This document shows, in pieces, positions 1-10,290 of a stretch of 44,933 nt of DNA. The position numbers and the translations under genes were made by a program. A model generated the notes under the pieces. That model was not told the origin of the DNA and did not search any database. It saw only the letters and a list, made by a program, of their open reading frames with translations. The first letter of the stretch is position 1. The number at the start of each line of letters is the position of its first letter. Source of the stretch: Chara braunii. Its lineage: Eukaryota; Streptophyta; Charophyceae; Charales; Characeae. The DNA lies in NCBI GenBank assembly GCA_003427395.1, contig BFEA01000184.1, positions 2,208,257 through 2,253,189 of the forward strand. The letters are read 5' to 3'.

Positions 1-216
1 AAATTCATTTCTAAAAAAAAATACAGGTGAACTTAGGGACCATATATCTCATGAAAAAAATGACAAAAAAAATTTCATGTTTTTTTTTATATATATATAT
101 ATATTTTTTAATCTTGTTTAAATCAATTTTAGTTTTTTATTTAAAAAAAATCCTAAACAAAGTCGGATTCCAAAAAAAAAAATATAGGAGTGTAGGGTTT
201 TTGAAGCCCTACACTC

Positions 217-262
<46 letters not shown>

Positions 263-300
263 CGTATTTTTAGGGGGGGAATTTGTTTTTTGAAAAACCA
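1..300. repeat. AT-rich segment with two (AT)n microsatellites
   Basis: Very AT-rich DNA with A and T homopolymers. Alternating TA runs occupy about 89-104 and 219-261. The apparent reading frame through it encodes only Phe, Lys, Ile and Tyr low-complexity sequence, so it is not taken as a gene. It ends sharply at about 296, where GC-rich sequence begins. Confidence 0.85.
187..217. repeat. Perfect 11-bp hairpin
   Basis: GGAGTGTAGGG (187-197) and its exact reverse complement CCCTACACTCC (207-217) enclose a 9-base loop. The (AT)n run begins two bases after the right arm. It could be a small inverted-repeat element end or a replication-slippage product; no function is visible. Confidence 0.7.
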
Positions 301-323
301 GGCCGCGGACTGGGCCTCATCGG

Positions 324-341
324 CCGCGGCCTAGGCCGCGG
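324..341. repeat. 18-bp perfect GC palindrome
   Basis: CCGCGGCCTAGGCCGCGG is its own reverse complement. It lies in a short GC-rich block (300-345) with another GGCCGCGG at 301, directly after the AT-rich segment. No protein or transcript context is visible. Confidence 0.7.
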
Positions 342-1756
342 TGTCAGCACCATTACCCTTACAATGGTAAATGTGCGTGTAATGTGCAACTCTCAGAAAA
401 GGCGACTGACATAACATCACAGAGAGTAACGCGTATTTCGTCTAGCCGCCCTGACTTACAGGAAGTTAGGAGCGACAGGCGTATGTGTAGTTTGATTAGA
501 GAGTGTATGGGCATGCACTTTGCGGGCATGCCTAAGTAGTTGACTACCGGCTAACTTAGGAGTTTAGACCGGACTGTGTGGACCGTAATGTCGCGACCGT
601 TGATAAAAGTCACGGGCGGCACAAGTGTAGCCTGGGAGACAACGGCCAGAAGAGGAACCTTCGCTGACCCACTGAAAGGCGACGGCTTTGAGGTCGTATA
701 GTGCGGGTGTCACGAGCACCGAGTTTATTGTGTATTACCAGCAACCGAAGGTAGAAAACGGGTGCGGACAGGGCACGTCAGGAGCAAAAGCAGGGGTGTT
801 CCCGGCGAAAGTGGTGACAAAAGGACCGACCGCGGCGGGGCTATGAAAGCCACCTGCCGCGACTATGGCACGTAAGGGTGACATGCGTAATGATCTGAAC
901 AATGCATGCCCTTAGGGCAGCAAAAGGGGACACTACAAGGCCATGGGGGTGGACAGATAACCCACTAGCGGCCTTGAAGTACTTCAGTAGGCCAAGCAAC
1001 CTAACGGTGCTATTGATATGTAGGACTGCACCTGCTACCACTAGGCTTGGGCTTAGCCCTATTGGTTACGGTACCGAACTTTCACCATGCGGATCCCGGG
1101 ATCGAGGCTGATGGCGAGCAGCGGAGCGGCGAAGGAGCGATTTGGAGTTGAATCGAGGGGTTGAGGGTCCCGTGGGACTATCCCCCTCGGTTTTGCTGAG
1201 GGATCTGGTAGCGGGCCCGTGAGGTAGGACCAAGTGCCAATGGTCCCCTCCCCCAACCATTTCTGTGGTCACCCTCGAAGGTGACCGTGAATTTTTGTAC
1301 CCCACGGTTACGCGACTGCGGCTGCTGTCAAGTGGTCCACCAAATGCTACCTTTGGGACCTCAGGAGATCTGTGTAACCCGTCCCCTGCCTTACCAGCCT
1401 CAATGGCCACATTCACACTCAAACCTCTCACGGCAGGGATGGGACCGGGCAAGCCCGCACACAAACCTCACTCAGCAGATCAAAGTTGTTCACGGCCACC
1501 TGTGCCTAGTCCACCATCCCGCAGGTCCCTGGTCCTTCGCTGCTCACATGGCGCCGACCTCAAGTTACACAAGGCTCTTATGCACGAATTCCTAGAAAAA
1601 GAATATATATATATATATAGTTTTACTTCATTGATGTCCCGAAGGACTATGGAAACATCCCGCAAGGAGGCTGCATAAAACCAGCTCCACAGCTAGATCT
1701 GCATTTTAGCGAACTAAGTGCCCGATAATGGCCGGTCCCGGAGACCGGTGTCGGAC
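342..1756. other. Unrecognised DNA, no supportable gene
   Basis: Mixed-composition DNA. Reading frames at 1066-1464 (minus) and 1265-1678 (plus) overlap on opposite strands and contain no recognisable domain. A short TA run lies near 1602-1620. I see no repeat shared with the rest of the window. Confidence 0.5.
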
Positions 1757-1763
1757 CTCGTTC

Positions 1764-1802
<39 letters not shown>

Positions 1803-1805
1803 GTT
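1757..1805 (+). repeat. 35-base poly(A) tract with flanking 6-bp repeats
   Basis: An uninterrupted A run (1765-1799) is flanked by CTCGTT on both sides (1757-1762 and 1800-1805). This could be the tail of a 5'-truncated retroposon with a very short target duplication. Six bases can also recur by chance, so the retroposon reading is weak. Confidence 0.45.
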
Positions 1806-4800
1806 GACAAGAAGTTTGCACACTCATAAATGGTGTTATGGGACCTGCGAAGTACCAAATTGTTGTTCCTACAGACAGCCAAGGTTTGTTTCATCTGAAG
1901 AGGTACAGCAGTNTGACCAGAACCATGCCCGGAACCTTGACCTGGTCCGTCCCAAATCTGCATTTTCTTTCGCAGGTTTGGGGTCGTAGGGTGACCACGC
2001 CGTAGGGACCAAAGAAAGTGAGGACCGCAGATAGTAAGTTGTGCTTGAGATGCGAAGGATAGAGGGGACTATAGTGGAGGGCACTGGCTGTGGGCAGTCG
2101 TGTACCCATAATATTCTCTCCATTTAGGCCTCAAAGGCCTGTTTTTTTTACTAGTACCATTAAGATCTGCACCAGGACCGCTTTGCCCAGGCTCCGCAGC
2201 AGGCCACGCCTTCCTACTCATGCGGCATGGGAGTGATAACAGGAGAGCGCTGGCATAGACTGCACGGCTCTGTGCCATCTGCTTTTTGGGGCTGACCGAC
2301 TAGGCAGGGGAGTTGCTAACGCACTCCCTAGCGGCTTGTTGCCTATATCAGTCACCGGTCTCTCTAGCGTTCGAGTCAGCTGGCAGTTGGAGCCGAGCCG
2401 GGTTGCTGGTGAAGGGCAACGATGCCGGCGTACTCAAAGGTCATCACACTTGGGTATGGGGGAGGAAGTCAAATCAAGCCATTCAACAGGCGGTTCTCGA
2501 GATAATTGGGACAGAGGAGCATCGTTGCGGCTGTCCGATCTGAACGCTGTGTTCTCCATTATCAAGCCCTGCGCCAGTGACGAAGGCAAAGGAGAAAGGA
2601 AATGGATCTGGACGCAGGTCCTCGCCAGATACAGCTAGAAGATGGAGTGATGGGAGACGAGTGTGGTGGAGTAAAAAGGATATAACTCATGTTTTTCTAA
2701 ATAAGAATAGGGGAGGTAGAATGCTAGGTAGGGGTAGGAGCAGGGCGAATCTGAGTATGTGGTTAGATTTTGGAATCAAGAGAGAGATGAGGAGAAGGAG
2801 AGAACAATAAGTGCGTGGAAGTGAGGGACTAGTGGGTATGGCAAAGGCAAAAATCGAATATCTCACCCGATTCTTCACGGAATCAGGCAAAGTAAGATGC
2901 TGCACTGAGGTTTTGATGCACTGCGAGTTGAATGAGCAAGTCAGATTCGACCATTAAGCACGAGAATAGTCGCTATCAGCCTAACGAGGTGCGGGACGGG
3001 AGATATGGAGTACATGGATGAGAAGAGGGAATGAAGATATGTATAAGACTAAGGAGATAGTACAGCAGGAAAGAGGGAGTAGAGAGAGGAGAAAGGTAGC
3101 GCAGAGGAATGCAGCATCATGAGAGAGGAAGCAGTTGAGACAGCAGCCAGGAAAGAAAAAGAGAATGAACCTGGACGCAGTTTTGCGCCAGGTACGTTCA
3201 AAAGAGAGGAGGGGAGAGGAGAATTGAAAGTGAACTAGCTCGCTCATCTCTGAACGAAATCAGGCGAGCCAAAAGTTGGATCTAAGTTTTTTGGGCAGGG
3301 CGAAGCAGATGGCAGCATCAGAAGTTGCGTTCGAGCAATAAGGTGACCAGGATCAGAGGCAGAGGCTGCGTGGTGCACGGTCGGCCAGGAGCGGGGTAGT
3401 AATTGTGGAGCAACGGCGAATCCCCCCCGATTTCTAGTGGGAGCTTCATTCTCAGTTCGTAATCTCTACCTGGGGGTGGTGAAGCGGGTATGGCAGCGAG
3501 ATAGGAGTGCGGGCGTGTAAGTGAGGACGAGCGAGAGGGGAGATGAACTAGGGTGGCCTTGAGCTGCGGCCGGTGTAAACGGGAACAGCCGAGGTCACAG
3601 GGCTGGGTATAACGGGCATAACTGAGTGTGAGTGCACAGCGTAGAAGGAGTGGACGGGTGCTGATCCGCAGCCAATCTAGCAAGTAGGTGTGGTTGGCTG
3701 TGTTGGATCGAGGGGGATGCACGTAGCTTGCTGTAGCTACCAAAATTGGTCGGGGAGGAAACGGCAGGGGATTGGACAACGCACCTGGCCACATCCTGGC
3801 AGAAGGTCCGTCCTTAAAATTCGTTTTTAAGGGTGGAGGTAGCTCTGCCCATCGTCGCGGTACCGATCCCACCCTGTCCGTAGCAGTGGGGACTGTCACG
3901 ACTGCCACCCCACCGTTAGAACACAGTCCTCGTCCCCCTCTATGGTCAAGTCGTGTTTACTCGAGTATGGCGTAACATTCTTTACTCACGTAAGCGGGAA
4001 GAAAGAGCGTGAGTGAGGTGGCCTGCACCTCCGTTGCGTCGTTGTTGGTTCTCCGGAAGAATCCGCCCGTGATTATGGTCGGGTTTGTTAGGGGTTAGGG
4101 CGGTAAGCCACGAGTTGAACTCCAATAGTATTTTGCACCTGCAACTGGGGGCTGTTAACTTAGTGAGGCTAATTGGAGCTAAGTATGGATATGCTAGTTA
4201 AATATTGTGGGACGTTGTAGGGCCTGCGGCCAGCTATTCCGTAGACTATCACGTGGTTGCCCCTCTAAGATGGGTCATTACCAAGAATAAGACCTCTGGT
4301 AGCGGGGGTCAGGCTCGGTAGCGAAGAGTTCGGTCCGTGCGACTGCAGACAAAGCCGGATATGGCAGGGGGTGAGTGAATTCGAGACTTTTTTTTCCTAT
4401 AGATGGTGATACTTGGCCGATCTTGGTTGGAAATATTAGTCTGCTTAGTCCGGCTGGTGTGGACCACTGTGCACTTGCTGGCCCTTATTAGGACAGACCG
4501 ACCTCGTTGTGCATTACGGCTTCACTTTGTGTTTCTAGAGAGGAGTTACCACTACTGTGTTTCGGCAGGCCGCGGCCACAGTGGTTAGGACGTGGCTGCA
4601 GTTGTTGGGCCCTCAAAGGCGATGTGTGCTCTTCCTTGTAATACCTGTTGTTGGGTCACGGATTGCTGAACTTCGGTTGTCTCTGTTGCTGACTTCGGAG
4701 TGGTATAGTCGTTGTTGAAGCCGGGTGCATGGTTCAGAAACCGCTACGGTGGAACACCCTTCCTGTGTGCCCCACGGATAAGACGGTATTGTTGTTGCCA

Positions 4801-6365
4801 AAGCCCGGCTACGGTAAAGTGTTGAGCTAGCAAGTACTACCCCGAACAAGGTGGCGTTACAGTTACTTAGCAGGGGTTGGTGTGTTACAGAAGGGCAGTA
4901 CCTTGTAGCAGTGCTGTATTGCCGCAGGCGGGCGTTCTGCAGTTGCTTTCCGCTGAGTACTTCCGGACTGTGTAAACGTTGTGCAGCCCACTATGCGCCA
5001 GTGCTACCAGTGGTAGCTTACCTTACCACTGCCAAGCGACACCTGCCCCAGGTCCCGCGTATTGTTGCGGGGGGGGTTTGAAGCTCAGGCGTTGTGCGTT
5101 GCTAAGCACCGCTGAACTACATTACTATGCGCAAGCGTTATGCAACCACTATACAGGTTGAGGTGCACTAAGGAACCAACTGTAATTCGTTGTACTAAAC
5201 TTGCTGCTGAGCGGAGTTATGTTTCATTACACATCGTCTCGGGCTGAGATGAGCCAGTACACTTGTCGGACTTATTACTGGACATGGCTACATTGTTAGA
5301 CTAAAGTGCACAACTGCAGGCTGGGCTGCTGCCGGACTGAGTATCGCTGTATCTCGAGTGGAACACGGGAAATGTACTCTGGTCCAACGCGGTCTCTCTA
5401 CGCAGCGAAGAGCGGGCTCAGTCAAAAAGGAACGGCGTTGGGTTGTGGGCAGGTGCTCAAGCCTTGAAAAGAGGGTCGCGGTTGCGACTCAGACGGGCGA
5501 CTCATGTTATATTAAGTGAGGCACGTTGTTGAAAGGCACAGAGGGGTGCTGCCCGAGGAAATTATTAGTTACTGCAGGAGTCTGTCCTTGTATTAGGGGC
5601 ACTACTACTACACACGGCGGCGGTGTTGCACTGAACCACGTTGTGCAGTACCATCTTTGGTTGGCTACCACATTCATCTGCTGAGTGTGCAGTTGTGCAA
5701 CAGAAGTATTGGCGAGACTTACCGGCGCCTCAGATAAAGCACAAGGGTGTGCTCTATTTGAAGTGAGCCCTTCTAGGCTGCGCATCTATAAATTGTTTAG
5801 AGGAGGGCCGCTGCTCAGACCTGGCAGGCGATCAAGGGGCCGGAATTCTGCGTAGGTCAGAACTAAGGCTGCTCCGGCTGCGTTCCAAAAGGCCATCATT
5901 GCGGGGCCTTCAGGCGAGTCAAGACTTCAAGGCCCTCTCATTGTGAGTTGAGTTGGCCCTCCCTTGTATCTCGAGTGTCTAATCTTTCTACTTCTACCCT
6001 TCTTACTCTAAGTCTAGTCCAGATCTGAGAGGAAGGCGGCAGGCGGGATTGCAACCCGTAGGTCCGCGCCAAGGCCTCTGTGGGAGGTTGCCCCACCGAT
6101 TGCGGGAGCTCTGCCGGAGCCCAGGCGGGGTTCTGGAGGCAGGGAACACTCAGGTATAACCCTCGATTTACGCGTGTGATCCTATCATTAAACTATATTA
6201 TCCTATTGCTATTGGTCTGACTGTAAGTATGACTGGAAAATATAATTGTTCTTCTTTATTTGTTTAACTTCAGGACATTGTTTTGCAGAGTAAATTAACA
6301 ACTATGTATTGATGTAAATCAGATTATTGGACTGAACTCAGACAACACAAGAGCTGTGATTATAT
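1806..6365. other. Unrecognised DNA, partly purine-rich
   Basis: No supportable gene. About 2430-3300 is strongly purine-rich on the plus strand, which creates accidental pyrimidine-rich (Leu/Ser/Pro) frames on the minus strand. The longest frame, 3318-3908 minus (196 codons), has no recognisable domain. 4400-5800 is GT-rich with many short inverted repeats. Single ambiguous bases such as the N at 1913 show uneven assembly quality. Confidence 0.5.
2607..3270. repeat. Degenerate duplicated unit with a CTGGACGCAG hairpin
   Basis: A hairpin containing CTGGACGCAG occurs at 2607-2629 (arms TCTGG/CCAGA) and again at 3170-3192 (arms CCTGG/CCAGG). Each is followed by purine-rich sequence and then by a CG-AATCAGGC motif (about 2877 and 3254). 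The spacing differs between copies, so one has lost or gained sequence. It looks like an old duplicated repeat of unknown type. Confidence 0.35.
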
Positions 6366-7140
6366 GGCGGAGGCTTGGCGAACGCATAAGTTGCGGGCTG
6401 TTCAGTCTTTCGCACTTGTTTTATTTGTTATTTGGCAGGCTAGGCTACCCATAAGTTGGGTAGCCTAGTTCTATGCTGTATGTGACTGTATAGGCTGGTC
6501 AGACACAACATAAGTTGTTATGTATGGTCATATGCCTTTCGTCGTTTGTTCAGGCAGAGGCTGGACTCCTCATAAGTTGAGGAGGCTCAGCCTATGTGTA
6601 TGCCGAAAGTTTAGGCTAACTAGTCTCACCATGAGTTGGTGAGGTCTGGTCATACGCCTTATGTCGATTGTTTAGGCTGAGGCTGACCACACCATAAGTT
6701 GGTGTGAATCAGTCTTATGCTTTATTGTTCAGGCAAGACCATTCACACCATAAGTTGGTGTGGTCAAGTCATGAGCCGTCATCATTAAAGCGAATCAGAG
6801 TATATAATGTAATACAATTACCTATTAAGTATATTCGTGGCAGGCTAGGCGTCATAAGTTGGGAGATCCAGCCATATAAGCCGGTAGCAGACAAAGCAGA
6901 GGGGAAAGAAGATTAAGAGTATAAAATGGTGTGGTAACTTTGGGCAAGCTGACTCATCCATAAGTTGGGTAGTCAGTCCTATGTCCTTGATAACAGAAAG
7001 CAGAGAATTATATAAAGCTTGGATATTTTCCCCTTTCTAAACATAACTGGCGTCCGGGTGGGGATCCTCATGAGTTGAGGTGACCTGACCACTCGTCTGA
7101 AGGAAGAAATTGGTTGTGAAACTTATTTATCTGATGTAGT
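6366..7140 (+). repeat. Hairpin array, first superunit (10 hairpins)
   Basis: Order of inner stems: A (CGC/GCG, 6386), B (TAGGCTACCC with GGGTAGCCTA, a perfect 10-bp stem, 6451), C (CACAAC, 6510), D (CTCCTC, 6572), E (CTCACC, 6631), F (CACACC, 6694), then extra units at 6750, 6854, 6960 and 7070. About 6781-6840 and 6985-7050 are AT-rich interruptions. Those interruptions may be separate insertions that spread the extra units apart. Confidence 0.8.
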
Positions 7141-7145
7141 TGTGT

Positions 7146-7525
7146 TGCGGAGGCCGAACGAACGCATAAGTTGCGGGTTGTTCGGTCACACGCGCTTGTT
7201 GTTGTTTTAGGCAGGGCTAGACTATCCATAAGTTGGGTAGCCTAGTCATATGCTATATGTAAGTGTATGGGCTGGCCAGGCACAACATAAGTTGTTGTGT
7301 GTGGTCATATGCCTTTTGACGTTGTTCAGGCAAAGACTGAGTCCCTCATAAGTTGAGGTGGTTCAGTCTTTTGTGTATGCCGAGTGTTTAGGTTGATCAG
7401 GTCTCACCATGAGTTGGTGCGTCCTGGTTATACACCTTATGTCATTTGTTGAGACAGAGGTTTATCTCAACATAAGTTGTTGTGGTAAGTTTTAGGCCTT
7501 ATGTCTATAAAGTTGAACATGGTTG
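7146..7525 (+). repeat. Hairpin array, second superunit (A-F)
   Basis: Six hairpins in the same A-F order (loops 7166, 7228, 7287, 7348, 7409, 7472). It starts with the same GCGGAGGC-AACGAACGCATAAG type of sequence as the first superunit. Unit B now reads CTATCC/GGGTAG, still paired through a G-T wobble. Unit C is CACAAC/GTTGTG, repairing the mismatch seen in the first superunit. Unit F has changed to CAAC/GTTG. Confidence 0.8.
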
Positions 7526-7529
7526 TATT

Positions 7530-7985
7530 GCGAAGGGCTGGGCGAACGCATAATTTGCGGGTTGTTCGGTCGTTCGCGCAAGTGGCTTTGTCTAGGCTGG
7601 GTTGGACTATCCATAAGTTGGGTAGCCTGGCTCTACGCCATATGTAACTGTTTGGGCTGGCCGGGCACAACATAAGTTGTTGTGTCCAGTCATATGCCTT
7701 TTATCGTTGGTTAGGCAGAGGCTGACCCCCATAAGTTGGGAGGTTCAGTTCTATGTGTATGCCGAATGTTCAGGCTGACCAGCCTCACCATAAGTTGGTG
7801 CGGCCCGATCATACGCCTTATGTCAGTTGTTTTGCAGAAACTGGTCACGCCATAAGTTGGTGTGGTTTGGTCTTATGCGTACGTATATTTGTGTTACCAG
7901 GCTAGGACACCATAAGTTGGTGTGGCCTAGTCATATAAACTGGCAGGTCAGTCACATCCATAAGTTGGGTTGGCTGACCCTATGT
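7530..7985 (+). repeat. Hairpin array, third superunit (A-F plus two)
   Basis: A-F order again (loops 7550, 7613, 7672, 7731, 7790, 7852), 384 bp after the second superunit, followed by two extra hairpins (7912, 7960). Unit F reads CACGCC/GGTGTG, paired through a wobble. Unit 7912 has ACACC/GGTGT inside CTAGG/CCTAG. Unit 7960 has an outer GTCAG/CTGAC stem. Confidence 0.8.
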
Positions 7986-8356
7986 CTTATGTAAGGAAGG
8001 GTAAAAAGATAATAATTAGGGTTTTTGAACGAACTGTGTGGCCTGGAAAAGAACCATGTGGGATTGTGAGAGATGTTTGCGTTTACATGCTCGTGGGTTT
8101 TCACTTGGGACATCTTTTGATAGAGTAGTTGCTGTAGATGCTCGCCGAGTGCTGGAACCATAGGTAGGTAAGATGAATGATGGGAGGGAAACTTGGGATG
8201 AGATAGGACTGACTCTGCTGGGGGTTGGGATCAGCGTTGGCTCATGGCCTCATTCAAAGGGCATGTGGACCAATATTGAGCCTAAGTTGTCAAGCAGGGA
8301 CCAGGAGTTAGCCCCAAGTATAGTTTTGCTTTGCACTTTGACTTTCAGCTTTGTAT

Positions 8357-8402
8357 AAATTTTGGCAGCCTACTTTTCCTACGAGAAGCGCTGCCGAAAT
8401 TT
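8357..8402. repeat. Long near-perfect hairpin, first of a pair
   Basis: AAATTTTGGCAGC (8357-8369) pairs with GCTGCCGAAATTT (8390-8402) apart from one wobble. Inside it CTTTTC and GAGAAG pair around a CTAC loop. The loop motif TTTTCCTACG recurs about 87 bp downstream in a second hairpin, so the two derive from one repeat. Confidence 0.7.
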
Positions 8403-8454
8403 CTGCAAAACTGAAAAGAGTTAGTCATATTCAGGTTCCTATAAATTATGAAAA

Positions 8455-8481
8455 GGCACTTTTCCTACGGGAAGCATTGCT
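8455..8481. repeat. Second hairpin of the pair
   Basis: GCACTTTTCCTACGGGAAGC followed by ATTGC forms a two-tier stem (GCA/TGC outside, CTTTTC/GGGAAG inside with wobbles). It shares the TTTTCCTACG-GAAGC core and the following GAAATTT with the hairpin at 8357-8402. It is more degenerate. Confidence 0.55.
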
Positions 8482-9344
8482 GAAATTTTGGGAAATTTGA
8501 AGAGTTATAATATTTTCAGTTAGACCAATCTTAGCAACTCAACCCTGAGTAGGGGAGGTGTTATTGAACCTCTCAGAAGCTGAGTAGGAGCTTAGTAGAG
8601 GAGTTAGGATGTGACTTAGGAGGATTACTCCCTACTTAGGCTAAACGCTGTAGTGGAATCTCTTTGACCTGTGTTGTGGTGCAGGCTGTGCTTATTGATT
8701 GAAGGTCTGACTTGGTCAGCCTGACTATTCTTCTGTTATCACTGATAACAGGTCGGTTGTCGATTCGTCAGTATACGACTCAACCTTTCATCCCTTTCTG
8801 CTTCTCAACCTAAGGCCTTGGCCCTGGCTGGTTCTTTGTTTTGTTGGGTTTTCACCCAGATTTTTTATAAATGGTCATTTCTTAAAGGTTTAGTATCTTT
8901 GTTGTGGAATGGTGGGGAAAAGGTTGGGCTTGTGTACAAGGCAGGGTGTGAGTTGCAGAAGGCTGAAAAGTTGACCTCTTTAGTGTATGTGTTGTTATTT
9001 GATCCTTGTGTGTGGTCACAGGTATGTGTGGAGCATGTTAATCAAGTATGATGTTTTGGTTGTTTTGAGTTCAGACGGGCAAGCCACGTAACTATTGTGA
9101 GAGTGTACTATTACATAACTCTTTGCTTGACTAAGGATATTTCCCCTTATTTATATATTGTGGTTGGGCTCTCGCTCGCACAGCCCTCACTCGGTTGTGT
9201 AACCACATGTCGATCTTTTCTGTATCTTTGTCTAACTTTAGTTTATGGAACGATAAAAGTTCTGAGCGGAAGGACTAGTGTGTCGCTGGTGATGCGCCAA
9301 ACAACTCACCACCGCTCCAAATTCCTTCCTGCCCTAGGGGCCGT

Positions 9345-10290
9345 CTTGCTCTACACCCCTCGGGACACCTCAGGGTGCAAAAAACGGAAAGGCCCTCAGA
9401 CCGGATTTGCGCCCGCTAGAGGATTACCTCCCCCTAGCGCGCGTTTCAGCCAACGCCTGAGCGTCGGAAATAACCCCATGGCTCAGAATAGGTCACTTGG
9501 GTATGGACACCACGTAATGCGCCATCATTGCAGATACTCATGTAGAGCTGCATGGTGAGTTGGTATGTGTGGGTACTGCGTCCGCACGATCTTATCCTAA
9601 GTCCTTGCGCGCAGCACTCGCCGATCCTCGTACTAAAAGTTATGGGTCAGGCGGCGAGACCAAGAGCGTGCTACGGTCAATAGACTCGGGTTTGTGGTAA
9701 CGCGAAGCGACACATGGGATGAGGACAAGTCCCAGTCGACCTATGAGAGCCCGTGTACGGGCCTGACTACCCCGGACATTGGATAGCCTATGGGTAGGAC
9801 TTTGGGCCTCCTCCGCGCGCGCGTCGTTTGGGCCTGCCTACCCCATCCATTTTAGGAGGCCACTAGACCACTGCGAGTTGGAATATGTTTCTCTTTTGAA
9901 CTTTCATGGTTGGACGTTGTTGTCCGTGGTAGCCGTCAAAGTCAAACCCCTTGATTTAGGCTACCACGACAGCCCTAAAGCTGTCTACTCAACCCCTCTG
10001 CACAGGGTGCAGAAGAGGGTGTCCGCACATGGCGGTTGTCTGGCGTCGAGAGATTACCCCTCAAAGCGCCTGTCAGCCGACACTTGAGTGTCGAACGTGA
10101 CCCTTGAGAATACCAAGGGCCGCGAGGCCACGAGTTCCACATAGTACCCCATCAGTGCATATGCTTGCATGTGCCCGCATGATCGAAATGAGGGGACCAT
10201 GCACTCGCGCGCCTCTTATACAGAAGTTCAGCGCGCGGTACCTATCTGAGTCTTGCCGTATATAGTTATGGGTCAGATACTGAAGGGACT
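9345..10290 (+). repeat. Old tandem duplication, period about 626 bp
   Basis: Matching landmarks recur in the same order about 625-640 bp apart. Examples are a GATTACC-CCC block followed by CAGCC-AC-C-TGAG-GTCG (about 9423 and 10052), CAC-TA-T-C-CCATCA-TGCA (9511 and 10138), and AGTTATGGGTCAG (9638-9650 and 10264-10276). The intervening sequence is diverged with small indels. Open frames here (9097-9558, 9779-10087) cross the repeat without a conserved protein, so I do not call them genes. Confidence 0.45.

Larger units (their letters stand above)
6366..7985 (+). repeat. Array of 24 hairpins with a constant 7-base loop
   Basis: Twenty-four inverted repeats follow one another at roughly 50-105 bp spacing, most often 60-75. 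Each has a 7-base loop closed by a C-G pair. The loop is ATAAGTT in 20 units, ATGAGTT in three (6631, 7070, 7409) and ATAATTT in one (7550). Loop starts: 6386, 6451, 6510, 6572, 6631, 6694, 6750, 6854, 6960, 7070, 7166, 7228, 7287, 7348, 7409, 7472, 7550, 7613, 7672, 7731, 7790, 7852, 7912, 7960. Inner stems differ: CTACCC/GGGTAG, CACAAC/GTTGTG, CTCCTC/GAGGAG, CTCACC/GGTGAG, CACACC/GGTGTG. Many units are bounded by AGGC on the left and GCC(T) on the right, with outer pairing such as AAGACTGA/TCAGTCTT around 7348. The unit at 6851 is degenerate. No open frame spans the array. Whether it acts as DNA, RNA or neither is unknown. Confidence 0.93.
7986..9340. other. Unrecognised DNA, no supportable gene
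   Basis: Apart from the two hairpins listed separately there is nothing I recognise. Short open frames at 8173-8358 and 8818-9051 have no domain, no repeat relationship and no comparison that would support coding. Confidence 0.45.

Noticed and set aside
1066-1678. Overlapping frames of 132 and 137 codons on opposite strands
   Set aside because: They overlap each other in GC-rich DNA, end in a TA microsatellite on one side and have no recognisable content.
3318-3908. 196-codon minus-strand frame as a host gene
   Set aside because: It lies in purine-rich DNA that opens pyrimidine-rich frames by composition. No domain, no start context and no second copy support it.
5700-6360. Possible intron (GTATAA near 6153 to CAG near 6272)
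   Set aside because: Splice-like signals occur by chance and there is no coding sequence on either side.
6366-7985. CRISPR-like array or tRNA anticodon arms
   Set aside because: Repeats are not identical and spacers are not unique: stems vary while only the loop is fixed. The 7-base loop with a T in second place recalls an anticodon loop, but stems of 6-11 bp, a pyrimidine after the would-be anticodon and absence of the other arms rule out tRNAs.
9097-9558. 153-codon frame as a gene
   Set aside because: It crosses into a diverged tandem duplication whose second copy does not preserve the protein.
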